The notes: generated by a model from the sequence alone, not told the origin. Positions 11,226 through 20,680 are shown, numbered from the stretch's first letter. The stretch: DNA of 64,000 bases from Gammaproteobacteria bacterium (GCA_016708925.1 JADJET010000003.1:62001-126000), one strand, 5' to 3'. Translations and numbers: made by a program.

Positions 11226-12179
11226 CTAACCCTCCGCAAACGCCAACACGTCGCGGATATGTCCGGCCCCCAGCAATTGCATCAACAGACGGTCGACGCC
11301 CAGGGCGACTCCGGCGCAATCCGGCAGACCTGCCGCCAGCGCCGCCAGGAGCCGCTCGTCTGCGGGCCGAACCGGCTTGCCCAGTGCCGCGCGCAGGGCG
11401 CCATCCGCCGCGAACCGGCGGCGTTGCTCATCGGCATCGGTCAGCTCCCAGTAGCCGTTGGCGAGCTCGACCCGGTTGAGGAACACCTCAAAACGCCGCG
11501 CCACGGGCACGCCATCCGGCGTGTGAACCACCCGCGCGAGCGCCGCCTGGCAGGCCGGATAATCGCTGACGAACACGACGCCCTCCGGCAACCGGGGCTC
11601 CACCTTCAGACTGAACAGCAGATCCAGGCAAATCGCGCGGGGCTCGTCGCGCCAACGCACCGCCGGCTGATCCGCCGCGGCCGCCGCTTGTTCACGTAAC
11701 TCGTTGTCAGCCGCCGTATGGGGATCCAGCCCCAACGCGTCACGAAAGCAGGTGCCGTAATCCAGCCGCGGACAGGGCGCCCTGCCCGCCGCACCGAGGT
11801 TGCGCAGCAGGGCTTCCACTTCGTCCATCAACTGGCGGTCGTCCCAGTCGGGCCGATACCACTCCAGCAGGGTGAACTCCGGATTATGCAAACGTCCCCG
11901 CTCACCGGCGCGAAAGGCCTTGCCGAGGTAGTAGACCGGTTCCGGATGGACCGCAAGCAGCCGTTTCAGAAAGTATTCGGGTGAGCTTTGAAGGTACCCG
12001 GGTGGCGCGCCGGCCACCACCAGATTGTCGATATGCACATCCGTGACACCAGCGCGGCCCAGCACCGGGACATCGATTTCCAGCACCGCGCGGGCCGCGA
12101 AAAACGCGCGGATTCCGGCCAGCAGCCGCGCCCGCCGCACCAGGGCGTTGCGCGGTGCCGAAGGTCGCCAGTCCGTCAC
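11226..12179 (-). CDS. epmA: EpmA, EF-P--(R)-beta-lysine ligase
   Basis: Class II lysyl-tRNA-synthetase paralogue (317 aa) lacking the anticodon-binding domain. It ligates beta-lysine to a lysine of elongation factor P. Visible are synthetase motif 2 (KAFRAGERGRLHNPEFTLLEWYRPD region) and motif 3 (GVALGVDRLLMQLLG). The substrate gene efp lies immediately upstream on the same strand and epmB is divergent from it, so all three parts of the system are adjacent. A terminator separates efp from epmA. Confidence 0.95.
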   Translation of the reverse strand: MTDWRPSAPRNALVRRARLLAGIRAFFAARAVLEIDVPVLGRAGVTDVHIDNLVVAGAPPGYLQSSPEYFLKRLLAVHPEPVYYLGKAFRAGERGRLHNPEFTLLEWYRPDWDDRQLMDEVEALLRNLGAAGRAPCPRLDYGTCFRDALGLDPHTAADNELREQAAAAADQPAVRWRDEPRAICLDLLFSLKVEPRLPEGVVFVSDYPACQAALARVVHTPDGVPVARRFEVFLNRVELANGYWELTDADEQRRRFAADGALRAALGKPVRPADERLLAALAAGLPDCAGVALGVDRLLMQLLGAGHIRDVLAFAEG

Positions 12180-12194
12180 CGCGCGCCCCGCACG

Positions 12195-12223
12195 AAAAAG
12201 GGCGGTTGCAGCCGCCCTTTTTT
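12195..12223 (-). terminator. Rho-independent terminator after efp
   Basis: An 11-bp stem (AAAAAGGGCGG at 12195-12205 with CCGCCCTTTTT from 12212) around a 6-nt loop. On the minus strand it sits just downstream of efp and before epmA, with an A tract before and a T tract after, so it can act in both directions. It should make efp transcription largely independent of epmA. Confidence 0.85.
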
Positions 12224-12246
12224 CAGATCACCCAGACTTTCCGCCC

Positions 12247-12816
12247 TCACTCCCGGGCCCGACTCAGGTACTCGCCGGTGCGCGTATCGACCCGCACCAC
12301 GTCTCCGACATTGAGAAACAAGGGCACCTTGACGACCGCGCCGGTCACCAGTTTGGCGGGCTTGGTACCGCCGGTCGCGGTATCGCCCCGCATGCCGGGA
12401 TCAGTCTCGGCGATTTCGAGTTCGACGTGATTCGGGGGCGTCACGGCCAGGGGCGCCCCGTTGTAGAGCGTCACCACACAGTTGTCCTGTTCCCGCAGCC
12501 AGCGCGCCGCATCGCCGACGATCATTGCGTCAGCCTGACACTGCTCGAACGTCTCGGGCGTCATGAAGTGCCAGTGCTCGCCATCGTTGTAGAGATATTG
12601 CATGGTCACGTCGACGACGTCGGCGCCTTCCAGGCTGTCGCCGGATTTGAAGGTGCGCTCCCAGACCCGCCCGGTCTTCAGATTGCGCATGCGCACGCGG
12701 TTGAACGCCTGCCCTTTGCCCGGCTTCACGAATTCGTTTTCGAGGATGGAGCAGGGATCGCCGTCCAGCATCACTTTCAGGCCGGAGCGGAATTCGCTGG
12801 TAGAATAGACCGCCAT
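12247..12816 (-). CDS. efp: Elongation factor P
   Basis: Three-domain, tRNA-shaped factor (189 aa) that relieves ribosome stalling at consecutive prolines. It starts MAVYSTSEFRSGLKVMLDG. The loop KPGKGQAF carries Lys34, the position modified by EpmA/EpmB in E. coli. The C-terminal OB domains end with VRVDTRTGEYLSRA. An AAGGAA ribosome site precedes ATG 12816. It is divergent from epmB, with 55 bp between start codons. Confidence 0.97.
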   Translation of the reverse strand: MAVYSTSEFRSGLKVMLDGDPCSILENEFVKPGKGQAFNRVRMRNLKTGRVWERTFKSGDSLEGADVVDVTMQYLYNDGEHWHFMTPETFEQCQADAMIVGDAARWLREQDNCVVTLYNGAPLAVTPPNHVELEIAETDPGMRGDTATGGTKPAKLVTGAVVKVPLFLNVGDVVRVDTRTGEYLSRARE

Positions 12817-12871
12817 TCAGAGTTCCTTTTCTTTCCGGATCAATGCGAGCCGGGCCAATTCGAGGGTCGCC

Positions 12872-13879
12872 ATGATACAGCAGCGCGTCGCGGCGTGGCA
12901 GTCGCGCGACTGGCACGCGGAACTCGCGGCTGCCGTAAAGGATCCGCACGAACTGGCCGCCCTGCTGGACCTGCCGGTAGCCGCCCTCGGTATTGCGGAG
13001 GCCGCCAACACCCAGTTTCCGCTGCGCGTTCCGCGTCCCTACATCGCCCGCATGCGGCGCGGCGATCCCCGCGATCCGCTGTTACTGCAAGTGCTGCCAA
13101 CGCATGCCGAGATGATCGCCACGCCCGGGTACGGTGCAGATCCGCTGGCAGAGCACGCCGCCAACCCGGTCCCGGGGCTGATCCACAAGTATTTTGGCCG
13201 CGTGCTGCTGATCCTGAGCCCGGCGTGCGCCATCCACTGTCGTTACTGCTTCCGCCGTCATTTCGACTACGCCGGCAACACGCCGGGGCGCGCCCGCTGG
13301 CAGGAAGTGCTCGATTACATCCGTCGCGACGACTCGATCACCGAGGTCATTTACAGCGGTGGCGATCCGCTGGCCGCGGGCGATTCCCTGCTCGCCTGGT
13401 TGACCGAACAACTCGCCGCCATCCCGCATCTGACGCGCTTGCGCGTCCACACCCGCTTGCCCGTAGTAATTCCCGCCCGCATCGATGCCGAGTGCCTGGC
13501 CTGGCTCGCCGGAACCCGCCTCCAGACCAGCCTGGTACTCCATGTGAACCATGCCAACGAACTGGATGCGGATGTCGCCGCGGCGGTCGGGTTGTTGCGC
13601 GCCGCCGGGATCACCGTGCTCAATCAATCGGTCTTGCTGGCCGGCGTCAACGACTGCGCGGAGCGCCTGACCCAGCTCAGCGAACAACTGTTTTCAGCGG
13701 GAATACTCCCGTATTATCTTCACCTGCTGGACCGGGTTCAGGGCGCCGCCCACTTTGCCGTCGACCAGGCGCGGGCAATTACCCTCCATCGCGCGATGCT
13801 GGCGCGGCTTCCCGGGTATCTGGTGCCGCGTCTGGTCGAGGAAGTGCCCGCCCTGCCTTATAAAAGGCCCATAAACTGA
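12872..13879 (+). CDS. epmB: EpmB, lysine 2,3-aminomutase acting for EF-P
   Basis: Radical-SAM, PLP-dependent enzyme (335 aa) that makes (R)-beta-lysine for EF-P. The cluster motif is CAIHCRYCFRRHF (CxxxCxxC), followed by YSGGDPLAAGD and HVNHANELD. The length is that of EpmB rather than the longer catabolic KamA. Divergence from efp and closeness to epmA support the assignment. Confidence 0.95.
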   Translation: MIQQRVAAWQSRDWHAELAAAVKDPHELAALLDLPVAALGIAEAANTQFPLRVPRPYIARMRRGDPRDPLLLQVLPTHAEMIATPGYGADPLAEHAANPVPGLIHKYFGRVLLILSPACAIHCRYCFRRHFDYAGNTPGRARWQEVLDYIRRDDSITEVIYSGGDPLAAGDSLLAWLTEQLAAIPHLTRLRVHTRLPVVIPARIDAECLAWLAGTRLQTSLVLHVNHANELDADVAAAVGLLRAAGITVLNQSVLLAGVNDCAERLTQLSEQLFSAGILPYYLHLLDRVQGAAHFAVDQARAITLHRAMLARLPGYLVPRLVEEVPALPYKRPIN

Positions 13880-13927
13880 CGGACAGGTGCCCTGCACTGC
13901 CGAACGACCCAGGAAGTTAGCGAAGCA

Positions 13928-15433
13928 ATGGAACAACTCGCCGTACAAGATGCACAGCTGGACGACATCCTCAGGCGGCTCGCCCGTGCGGACGATGCGA
14001 TGGCAGTGCTGGACGAGCAGCCCGTCTCCACGGAGTTGCCCGGCGGCGGCGAAATCATCGAGAAACTGGCGCCGGAAATCCGCGCCGCGGCGCTCTATCG
14101 CCATCTCCGCGAAATCCGCGCCACGGGCGCAGGGCCACGCGTCCGCCTGGAGCGCGCAACCTATCTCACCCCCCTGATAACGGAGACCGTCAATGCGCTG
14201 ATGACGCAACCCGTGACGGCCTCAGACCGGCGCCTGGCGATCTCCATGCCCATTGCACTGCTGAAATGCAGCTACGACATCAAGCGGCAAGCCGTGCTCC
14301 AGAGCGTCTGCCAGCCCCGGATGGAGACGTCGCTGGTGACGGACTCCATTCTCGCGACGTTCTCCGCGCTCTTCGATCTCCTGGTGTGCTACTGGGTGCA
14401 GCGCTTGCCACCACCCCAACGGTTTTGGGGCGAACTGCACGCCCTCTACCACCTCGCCAGTCATGTTGGCGTGGGCAGCCGCAAGAGCGGCCCGCGCCAA
14501 GCGCCGCTGCTGCGGGATATCCGCAATGCCTACCTGAAGCCATTGTTACTCGGCAGCCTGGGTCCGACCCGCTTCAATGTCGGGGAAATCAAGCAACTCG
14601 TCAGCTTTGTCGCCAACCATGCCGCGCTGGCCCGACTCGGGACGGCCACAGGATTGTTTTCGGTCGATCCCTGGTGCGACCGGCCACCAACCTACGCGGT
14701 ACGCAACACTACAAAAGAGCGCAGCGTAACGCTGTGCACACACGACCTGGTCCAGATCCTTGATAACGCCGAAACCAATCTGACCCCCCGCCTCAGGGAA
14801 GACCTGCGCCGCTACTGGAGCAGCGAACAAGTTCGCTCCGAATACCACCAGCGTACCGACGATCGCGTGGAGATCGTATTCGGCCTGGAGGCGGCACATC
14901 GGTTGTTGACTGGCTGCGTCGATGACGACGATTTTCTTGGCCATCTGGGCGCCCGGGACGCCGGGCAGCGAGTGATCGCGCAAACGCCCATCGAGTTGCA
15001 TTCCGCAACCTGCGTCGATCGCAGTCCCTCCGGCGCCAAACTCCAGATGGCGGGAGCGCCAGACACATTGCGACCCGGGGAACTGGTCACGCTGTTAATG
15101 ACCGGCGAGCCGCAGTGCCGGCTCGGCATCGTCCGCTGGACACAACTCACGCCCAAACTGGACTCGGTTGCGGGAGTCCAGTGGCTGCCCGACTCATGTC
15201 GCCCCTGCGGTACCGCCGTGGTGGCGGGAACGCGCGCCGTGACGCCGTACTTCAGGAGTTTTCTGATCCCGACCGCACCATCGCAAGGCCCCTGGGAGCT
15301 GATCGCACCCACGCGTATTCTAAAGCCCGGCGATCATCTCCACCTCATTACCCACGAGGGCGAGATGAACCTGTCGGTCACAACGGTCGTGGACATGACC
15401 TTTCATGTTTCCCGCTTTCACACCGCCGCTTGA
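13928..15433 (+). CDS. Large protein with C-terminal PilZ-like domain
   Basis: 501-aa soluble protein whose first 340 residues match nothing I recognise (mostly helical, no signal peptide or membrane segment). The C-terminal part (about 345-450) reads like a PilZ beta barrel: D364-R-S-P-S-G369 fits the DxSxxG half of the c-di-GMP site, followed by LRPGELVTLL and GIVRW...GVQWL strands. The upstream RxxxR half is not evident, so binding may be weak or lost. It is directly upstream of the fimX homologue. A role in c-di-GMP signalling for type IV pili is inferred from that. An AGGAAG site precedes ATG 13928. Confidence 0.65.
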   Translation: MEQLAVQDAQLDDILRRLARADDAMAVLDEQPVSTELPGGGEIIEKLAPEIRAAALYRHLREIRATGAGPRVRLERATYLTPLITETVNALMTQPVTASDRRLAISMPIALLKCSYDIKRQAVLQSVCQPRMETSLVTDSILATFSALFDLLVCYWVQRLPPPQRFWGELHALYHLASHVGVGSRKSGPRQAPLLRDIRNAYLKPLLLGSLGPTRFNVGEIKQLVSFVANHAALARLGTATGLFSVDPWCDRPPTYAVRNTTKERSVTLCTHDLVQILDNAETNLTPRLREDLRRYWSSEQVRSEYHQRTDDRVEIVFGLEAAHRLLTGCVDDDDFLGHLGARDAGQRVIAQTPIELHSATCVDRSPSGAKLQMAGAPDTLRPGELVTLLMTGEPQCRLGIVRWTQLTPKLDSVAGVQWLPDSCRPCGTAVVAGTRAVTPYFRSFLIPTAPSQGPWELIAPTRILKPGDHLHLITHEGEMNLSVTTVVDMTFHVSRFHTAA

Positions 15434-15756
15434 TGACGCCAGTTCGCAACGATGACTTGGTCTCCGCGCCCCGCTGGCGCGGCGTCGGAACCATGGACAC
15501 AACGCCGCAATTGACGCGGTGCACGCGCACTACAGCCCGGTTTCATCGCCAAATTTGGGTGCCACAACAAACACCTCGCTCCCGTATTTCATGTAACCTG
15601 AGTTAACCTTTACAATGCCTGAAGCAGGACTCCGGCCGTGGCGGACCCAAAACGACAAAACCGAATCCCTGCGCGGAGCCACGAGAGGCCCGCGCGACCA
15701 AGTGGTGGTCCATTAATGCCCATCCTCAAGCGGCAACTCAATCCGGTAATGGTGCG
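15434..15756 (+). other. Intergenic region before fimX
   Basis: 323 bp with no convincing open frame. It holds a TACAAT (15611-15616) that could be a -10 box, but no good -35 lies 16-18 bp upstream, and the resulting leader would be about 140 nt. No strong hairpin or T tract was found. The only usable start in the fimX frame after the stop at 15604-15606 is TTG 15757. Confidence 0.4.
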
Positions 15757-17850
15757 TTGAAGGTTCTCACAACCCTTTCAGATCAGGTCGATAAACTCGC
15801 GAGTTTGCTGCAGAGCGACTCCGAGCCCGTTGATCTTCGGATCGTCGATACTGCGGACCTGGATGCCTCCACCCACGACGCCGAATTGTTGCTGGCTTCC
15901 TACACCAGTGACGAAGACCGCGCGCTGGCACGAGCGCTGCTCGGCAACCTGAAAAATCTCGCGCTGGATATTCCCGTCATTCTGCTCGTGGCGCTCCCGG
16001 ACCGCGAGCGCATTGTCGAAGGACTCCGCATCGGCGCCGCGGACGTCATCACGCTCGACGACGATCAGCACCTCCTGCAGGTGATCAAACGCACGCGCGC
16101 GGCACGTAGCGAGCGCCAGGAACGCAACTTCTGGCGACAGCGGTTTGCGGCGTCGGAACGGCGCTGCGAACGTCTCATGGACAGCTCGCGCGACGCCATC
16201 GCCCTGATCAGCGACGGCGTGTACACCTATGTCAACGCGGCTTATGCGGCCATGCTGGGCCATCAGGACACCGAAGATCTGGTGCCGTCGCCAGTGATCG
16301 ACAGCTTCCACCCGGATAACCACCGCGAATTGAAGCCCCTGATGCGGTCGTTATCGGTCACGCAGCCGATCCCATCAGAACGCAAGACGTTCCGGATGCT
16401 CAACAGCAACGGCGCGGATTTCAGCATTGAAATGAAAGTCGGTCAGATCGACTACGAGGGCGAGCCAACGGTGCAGTTGATCGCCTACCAGAAAGACCTC
16501 GCCATGCAGCCTGGATTTTCCGGCACGGTAGCCACGACGGAAGGCGCCGAGACCGACCCCGCTCTGGTCGAGTGCAAGCAAGTCAATCTAAAACGCATGA
16601 CGGATTATATTCACAAAGCCATGCGCGAAGCCGTCAGCACGCAGCGACCGTGGCTCCTGCATTATGTGCGCATTGACGAATTCGATAGCCTGCAAGGGGA
16701 CTCCGGCGTCCACACGGCGGAAGCCGCGATGTTCGCCGCATGGCAATTTCTGCGCGCTCAGCTTGATCAGTCGGTTCCGCTGGGACGGGTCAGGGACAAT
16801 GCGTTCCTGTTTCTGACTTCGGACCGCACCCCCGCGGATGCGCGCCAGGCTGCCGAAACCCTTTGCCGGAGTCTGGATAGCGAAGTTTTTGATCTCGGTG
16901 AACTCAGCGTAAATCTGCACTTCAGCCTGGGCATCACCGCCATCGACGATGATGCGGAGCAGGCTACCAGCTGGATGGACCGCTGCCTCAAGGCCGTGCG
17001 CACACTGGATACCGAAGGTAGCGCCGGCACCAGCACCCGGGTGCGACTGTTCGAGGATCTTTACCCCACGAGCCTTGGCGGTCTGAACGAAGAGCACAAC
17101 ATCAAACAGTTCGTCCGCCAGATGCTGGAACAGAAAATGCTCGGGCTGGTTTATCAGCCCATCGTCGCGCTCCAGCATCAGGACTTCGAGGACTACGAAG
17201 TCTTCACCCGGCAGACCATCGCCGAACTCCCGCCGGGTATTCCCCAGGACCTGTTCAAGCGCGCGTTCCGTACCAATGTCGCCGGCGATCTGGACCGCTG
17301 GGCAATCCTGGAATCCTTCAAGGCACTGAAAAACCGCATCATTACCCACCCCAAAACCCGGCTATTCATCAAAATCAGCGCGGTTTCACTGCGGGATACC
17401 AGCTTTGTGCCCTGGCTGAGAATTTCCTATCAGGCCACCGGCCTGGACCCCAAACACCTGGTGTTCCAGATCGAGGAAAAAGACGTCAGCCTGGCTATTT
17501 CCAGCACCCGGGAGCTGTCGGCGCAGCTCAGCCGCCTGGGCCTGCTGACGGGTGTGACCCATTACGGACTGTCCAGCTCACCTGGCCGGATCTTCTCCGA
17601 TCTGAAATTTGATTTTGCCAAGCCCGACCAATCCTGCGTACTCCGGGCCAGCACCAGCACCGAGGGCATGGAACACCTGAGCGCCTGCATCGCCGCCGCC
17701 AAAAGCGCCGGGGTCCACGTCATCGTCCCCTTCGTCGAAGATGCCGCCATCATCCCGCTGTTGTGGAAGCTTGGCGTACACCACATCCAGGGCTACTACA
17801 TCCAGAGTCCCGGCGCCGCCATGGACTATGATTTCAGCAGTCAGGAATGA
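15757..17850 (+). CDS. fimX: FimX-like protein: REC-like, PAS, degenerate GGDEF and EAL domains
   Basis: 697 aa. An N-terminal receiver-like fold (1-120) is followed by a PAS domain (about 138-250), a GGDEF domain whose active loop has become GRVRDNAFLF (about 342-352), and an EAL domain from about 440. There the EAL signature is YEVF and several metal ligands are missing. This matches P. aeruginosa FimX, a c-di-GMP receptor without enzyme activity that controls type IV pilus assembly. The linkage to serB is also the same. TTG 15757 is the only available start. The stop overlaps the serB stop by 10 bp, tail to tail. Confidence 0.85.
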   Translation: MKVLTTLSDQVDKLASLLQSDSEPVDLRIVDTADLDASTHDAELLLASYTSDEDRALARALLGNLKNLALDIPVILLVALPDRERIVEGLRIGAADVITLDDDQHLLQVIKRTRAARSERQERNFWRQRFAASERRCERLMDSSRDAIALISDGVYTYVNAAYAAMLGHQDTEDLVPSPVIDSFHPDNHRELKPLMRSLSVTQPIPSERKTFRMLNSNGADFSIEMKVGQIDYEGEPTVQLIAYQKDLAMQPGFSGTVATTEGAETDPALVECKQVNLKRMTDYIHKAMREAVSTQRPWLLHYVRIDEFDSLQGDSGVHTAEAAMFAAWQFLRAQLDQSVPLGRVRDNAFLFLTSDRTPADARQAAETLCRSLDSEVFDLGELSVNLHFSLGITAIDDDAEQATSWMDRCLKAVRTLDTEGSAGTSTRVRLFEDLYPTSLGGLNEEHNIKQFVRQMLEQKMLGLVYQPIVALQHQDFEDYEVFTRQTIAELPPGIPQDLFKRAFRTNVAGDLDRWAILESFKALKNRIITHPKTRLFIKISAVSLRDTSFVPWLRISYQATGLDPKHLVFQIEEKDVSLAISSTRELSAQLSRLGLLTGVTHYGLSSSPGRIFSDLKFDFAKPDQSCVLRASTSTEGMEHLSACIAAAKSAGVHVIVPFVEDAAIIPLLWKLGVHHIQGYYIQSPGAAMDYDFSSQE

Positions 17851-19063
17851 GGTCCGCGCGCATCCTGATCGCTGATCCCCATCAGATACAGGATGCTGTC
17901 AAGCCCCAGCTGGGAGATCGACTGCTTGGCGGTGGCCCGCACGATCGGCTTGGCGCGGAAGGCAATGCCCAGCCCCGCAACCCCCAACATCAATAAATCG
18001 TTGGCGCCATCACCGACCGCTATCGTCTGTTCTAGGCTGATTCCCTCGCGCGCTGCCAGCTGCCGCAGCAGTTCGGCCTTGCGCGCGGCATCGACGATCT
18101 CACCGCGTACCTCGCCAGTGACCACGCCATCGCAAATTTCAAGTTCGTTGGCGAACAGGTAATCGATCCCGAGCCGCGCCCGGATGCGCTCACCGATGCA
18201 GCGGAAACCACCGGACAGAATGGCGGTCTTGTAGCCCAGCTTTTTCAGGGTGGCGATCAGATGCTCGGCCCCCTCGGTGAGGGTCAGGCCGACATAGACT
18301 TCGTCCAGCACGGATTCCGGCAAGCCTTTCAGCAGCGCGAGCCGCTCGCGAAAGCTCGCGCGAAAATCAAGCTCCCCGCGCATGGCGCGTTCGGTGATCG
18401 CCGCCACCTGAGACCCGACACCGGCGCGCAACGCCAGCTCGTCGATCACCTCGTTTTCGATCAGGGTCGAATCCATGTCGAACGCCACCAGGCGACGGTG
18501 GCGCCGGAAAATGCTGTCTTCCTGATAGGCAATATCGATATCAAGTTCGGTGGACAGCTCCAGCAGCGACGAACGCAATTGCGCCAGGTCCGGAGTGTCG
18601 CCGCGCACCGAAAACTCGACGCAGGCCTTGCCGTCGCGCGCGGTGGACACCAGCGGCACCCGTCCGGAAAGCCGCACGATCTTGTCGATGTTGAGTCCGT
18701 GCGCCGAGATCACCGCCGTTACCCGCGCGATGTGCTCGGCGAGAATGGCACGCGCCAGCAGCGTGACGATATGGCGCGGCTTGCCCTGTTGCCCGACCCA
18801 GTGGCGATAGGCGGCATCCGTGACGGGTTCGAAGCGGACTTCAAGCCCCAGAGCGCGCAAGGTGGCGCGCAGCTCCTCCATGGCCGCACCGACCTCGCCC
18901 CGTTGCGGCACCCAGGCCAGCAGGCCGAGATTCAGGGTGTCGTGGATCACTGCCTGGCCGATATCCAGCACCGTGGCGCCATGCTGGGCCAGCACCGCCG
19001 ACACCGCACTAGTTACCCCCGGACGGTCGGGCCCGACACATTGACCAACAGGATCTCCGTCAT
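17841..19063 (-). CDS. serB: Phosphoserine phosphatase (frameshifted near the N-terminus)
   Basis: Last step of serine biosynthesis. Two ACT-like N-terminal regions are followed by a HAD phosphatase with the nucleophile motif VAFDMDSTLI and the Mg-binding AVGDGANDLLMLG. The intact frame starts late (MSAVLAQHG). The true beginning, ATG 19063 (MTEILLVNVSGP), is in another frame. Adding one base near 19027-19028 gives MTEILLVNVSGPDRPGVTSA and a 407-aa protein like the Pseudomonas enzyme. SerB is needed for serine prototrophy, so a sequence error is likely. It lies downstream of the SDR gene on the same strand. Confidence 0.92.
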
Positions 19064-19107
19064 TGGCAACCCGCGGTCGCGTCCTGGCCTGGGACGATCG
19101 CCTTCAC

Positions 19108-19878
19108 TCAGCGTGGCTGCATGCGGATGGCACCATCGATGCGGATGGTCTCGCCATTGATGTAGCCGTTTTCGACGATATGCACCGCCAGCCGGCCGTA
19201 TTCGCTCGGCTGGCCCAGCCGCGCCGGGTTGGGAACGCTGGCGGCGAGCGACGCCCGTACGTTGTCGGGCATCGACATCAGCAGCGGCGTCGCCATGATG
19301 CCGGGGGCGATGGTGTTGACGCGAATGCCGAGCGACGCCAGATCCCGCGCCATCGGCAGGGTCATGCCCACCACCCCGCCCTTGCTGGCGGAATAGGCGC
19401 ACTGACCCACCTGACCTTCATAGGCGGCGACCGATGCCGTGTGGATGATCACGCCACGCTCGCCGTTTTCCAGTTCGTTTTTCGCCATCGCGGCCGCCGC
19501 GCAGCGCGCGACATTGAAGCTGCCGGTAAGATTGATGCCGATGATTTTGGTGAAATCCTCGAGCGGCATGGGCGCGCTCTCGCGGTCGAGAATTTTCTTG
19601 GCCGGACCGATTCCGGCGCAGTTGATCAGCACATGGATCGCGCCGAATTTGGCCACTACCTGCGCGATGGCCGCCTCGACCGCCGCCGCGGAAGCCACGT
19701 CGACGGCATGGAACACCGCCCGCTCGGCGCCCAGTTGCGCCACCGCCTCGGCACCCGCCGCGGCATTGAGATCGAAGATCGCGATCCGCGCGCCCCGGCG
19801 CGCCAGCTCGTCCACCGTCGCGCGGCCCAGACCGGACGCGCCGCCGGTCACCACGGCTACCTTGTTTTGCAAATCCAC
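19108..19878 (-). CDS. Short-chain dehydrogenase, 3-hydroxyacyl-CoA dehydrogenase type II-like
   Basis: 256-aa Rossmann enzyme with the TGGASGLGRA nucleotide loop, NCAG motif, catalytic Ser in HTASVAAYEG and the YSASK pair. The sequence resembles the type II 3-hydroxyacyl-CoA / 2-methyl-3-hydroxybutyryl-CoA dehydrogenases. The start is GTG 19878 behind a GAGGAG site 6 nt away. An inverted-repeat operator candidate touches the ribosome site. The neighbouring CoA-transferases fit a role in acyl-CoA catabolism, but the substrate is not determined. Confidence 0.88.
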   Translation of the reverse strand: MDLQNKVAVVTGGASGLGRATVDELARRGARIAIFDLNAAAGAEAVAQLGAERAVFHAVDVASAAAVEAAIAQVVAKFGAIHVLINCAGIGPAKKILDRESAPMPLEDFTKIIGINLTGSFNVARCAAAAMAKNELENGERGVIIHTASVAAYEGQVGQCAYSASKGGVVGMTLPMARDLASLGIRVNTIAPGIMATPLLMSMPDNVRASLAASVPNPARLGQPSEYGRLAVHIVENGYINGETIRIDGAIRMQPR

Positions 19879-19890
19879 GGCTGTCTCCTC

Positions 19891-19920
19891 GTTACTTGAG
19901 TGACGTTACCTGCGTAACGT
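19891..19920. promoter_or_regulatory. Candidate operator: tandem GTTAC inverted repeats
   Basis: A perfect palindrome ACGTTAC-N4-GTAACGT (19903-19920) lies next to a degenerate copy GTTAC-N4-GTGAC (19891-19904), giving four half-sites at regular spacing. It sits directly upstream of the SDR ribosome site, between the SDR and the divergent phosphoribosyltransferase gene. The form suits a TetR- or MerR-type acyl-CoA regulator, but no regulator gene is adjacent. The function is inferred. Confidence 0.45.
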
Positions 19921-20077
19921 TTGGTTGGATGAATTAGTCATGCACCGCCGCCACCGATCGGCAAAAGGCTCGCCGGTTGCGCGCTCACTGCGGGCCGCCA
20001 TTGTCGGGAAAACCCCGCGGCCCGGCAACCGGGCTACACTCTCGTGCCACTCACGCAGTGATCGGATCGCCACACCC

Positions 20078-20644
20078 ATGCACAAAGTATTCATCAGCGC
20101 AGACACGCTGCTCACCGCCAGCTTCCGTCTGGCGATTCAGGTCCACGCCAGCGGCTACCTCCCGGACCTCATCCTGGGTGTCTGGCGCGACGGCAGCCCG
20201 ATCGCGATTGCAATACACGAGTACTTCGCCTTTCGCGGCCACAATTGCGAACATTTTCCGGTACGGGTCAGCTCGTACACCGGGATCGGCGCCCAGGCCG
20301 ACCGGATCACCATCCACGGTCTGTCCTGGTTGCTGCCGCAACTGGCCGACACCCAGCGCCTGCTGGTGGTGGATGACGTGCTGGATACCGGACGCAGCCT
20401 GGACGCACTGCTGAACGCGCTGCGCTCGGTGCCGGGAACGCGGGACATCCGCATCGCCTGTCCCTGGTACAAGCCGGCGCACAACCGCGCCCGCATCCTC
20501 CCGGATTATTACCTGCACGAGACGGCGGACTGGCTGGTATTTCCCCACGAACTGGCGGGGCTCAGCACCGACGAAATCCGCGCCGGCAAGGGCGCGCTGG
20601 GCGCCTTGCTGCTGAATTCCCCGCGGTTCGATCGAGAGCCCTGA
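20078..20644 (+). CDS. Orphan purine-type phosphoribosyltransferase
   Basis: 188-aa type I phosphoribosyltransferase with an ILGVWRDGSPIA N-terminal block and the PRPP loop LLVVDDVLDTGRSL. It resembles hypoxanthine/xanthine phosphoribosyltransferases, so it may salvage a purine base, but the base-specificity region is not decisive. The frame is open from 19925. ATG 20078 (MHKVFISADT) gives the usual length. It is divergent from the SDR gene and ends in a hairpin shared with the facing CoA-transferase. Confidence 0.75.
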   Translation: MHKVFISADTLLTASFRLAIQVHASGYLPDLILGVWRDGSPIAIAIHEYFAFRGHNCEHFPVRVSSYTGIGAQADRITIHGLSWLLPQLADTQRLLVVDDVLDTGRSLDALLNALRSVPGTRDIRIACPWYKPAHNRARILPDYYLHETADWLVFPHELAGLSTDEIRAGKGALGALLLNSPRFDREP

Positions 20645-20673
20645 CCGGCGGCGGCACAACCGTACCGCCGGTC
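20643..20673. terminator. Hairpin between convergent genes
   Basis: Perfect 9-bp inverted repeat GACCGGCGG (20643-20651) and CCGCCGGTC (20665-20673) with a 13-nt loop, placed between the ends of the phosphoribosyltransferase and CoA-transferase genes. No T tract follows, so any terminator activity is uncertain. Confidence 0.45.
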
Positions 20674-20680
20674 GGGGCCA

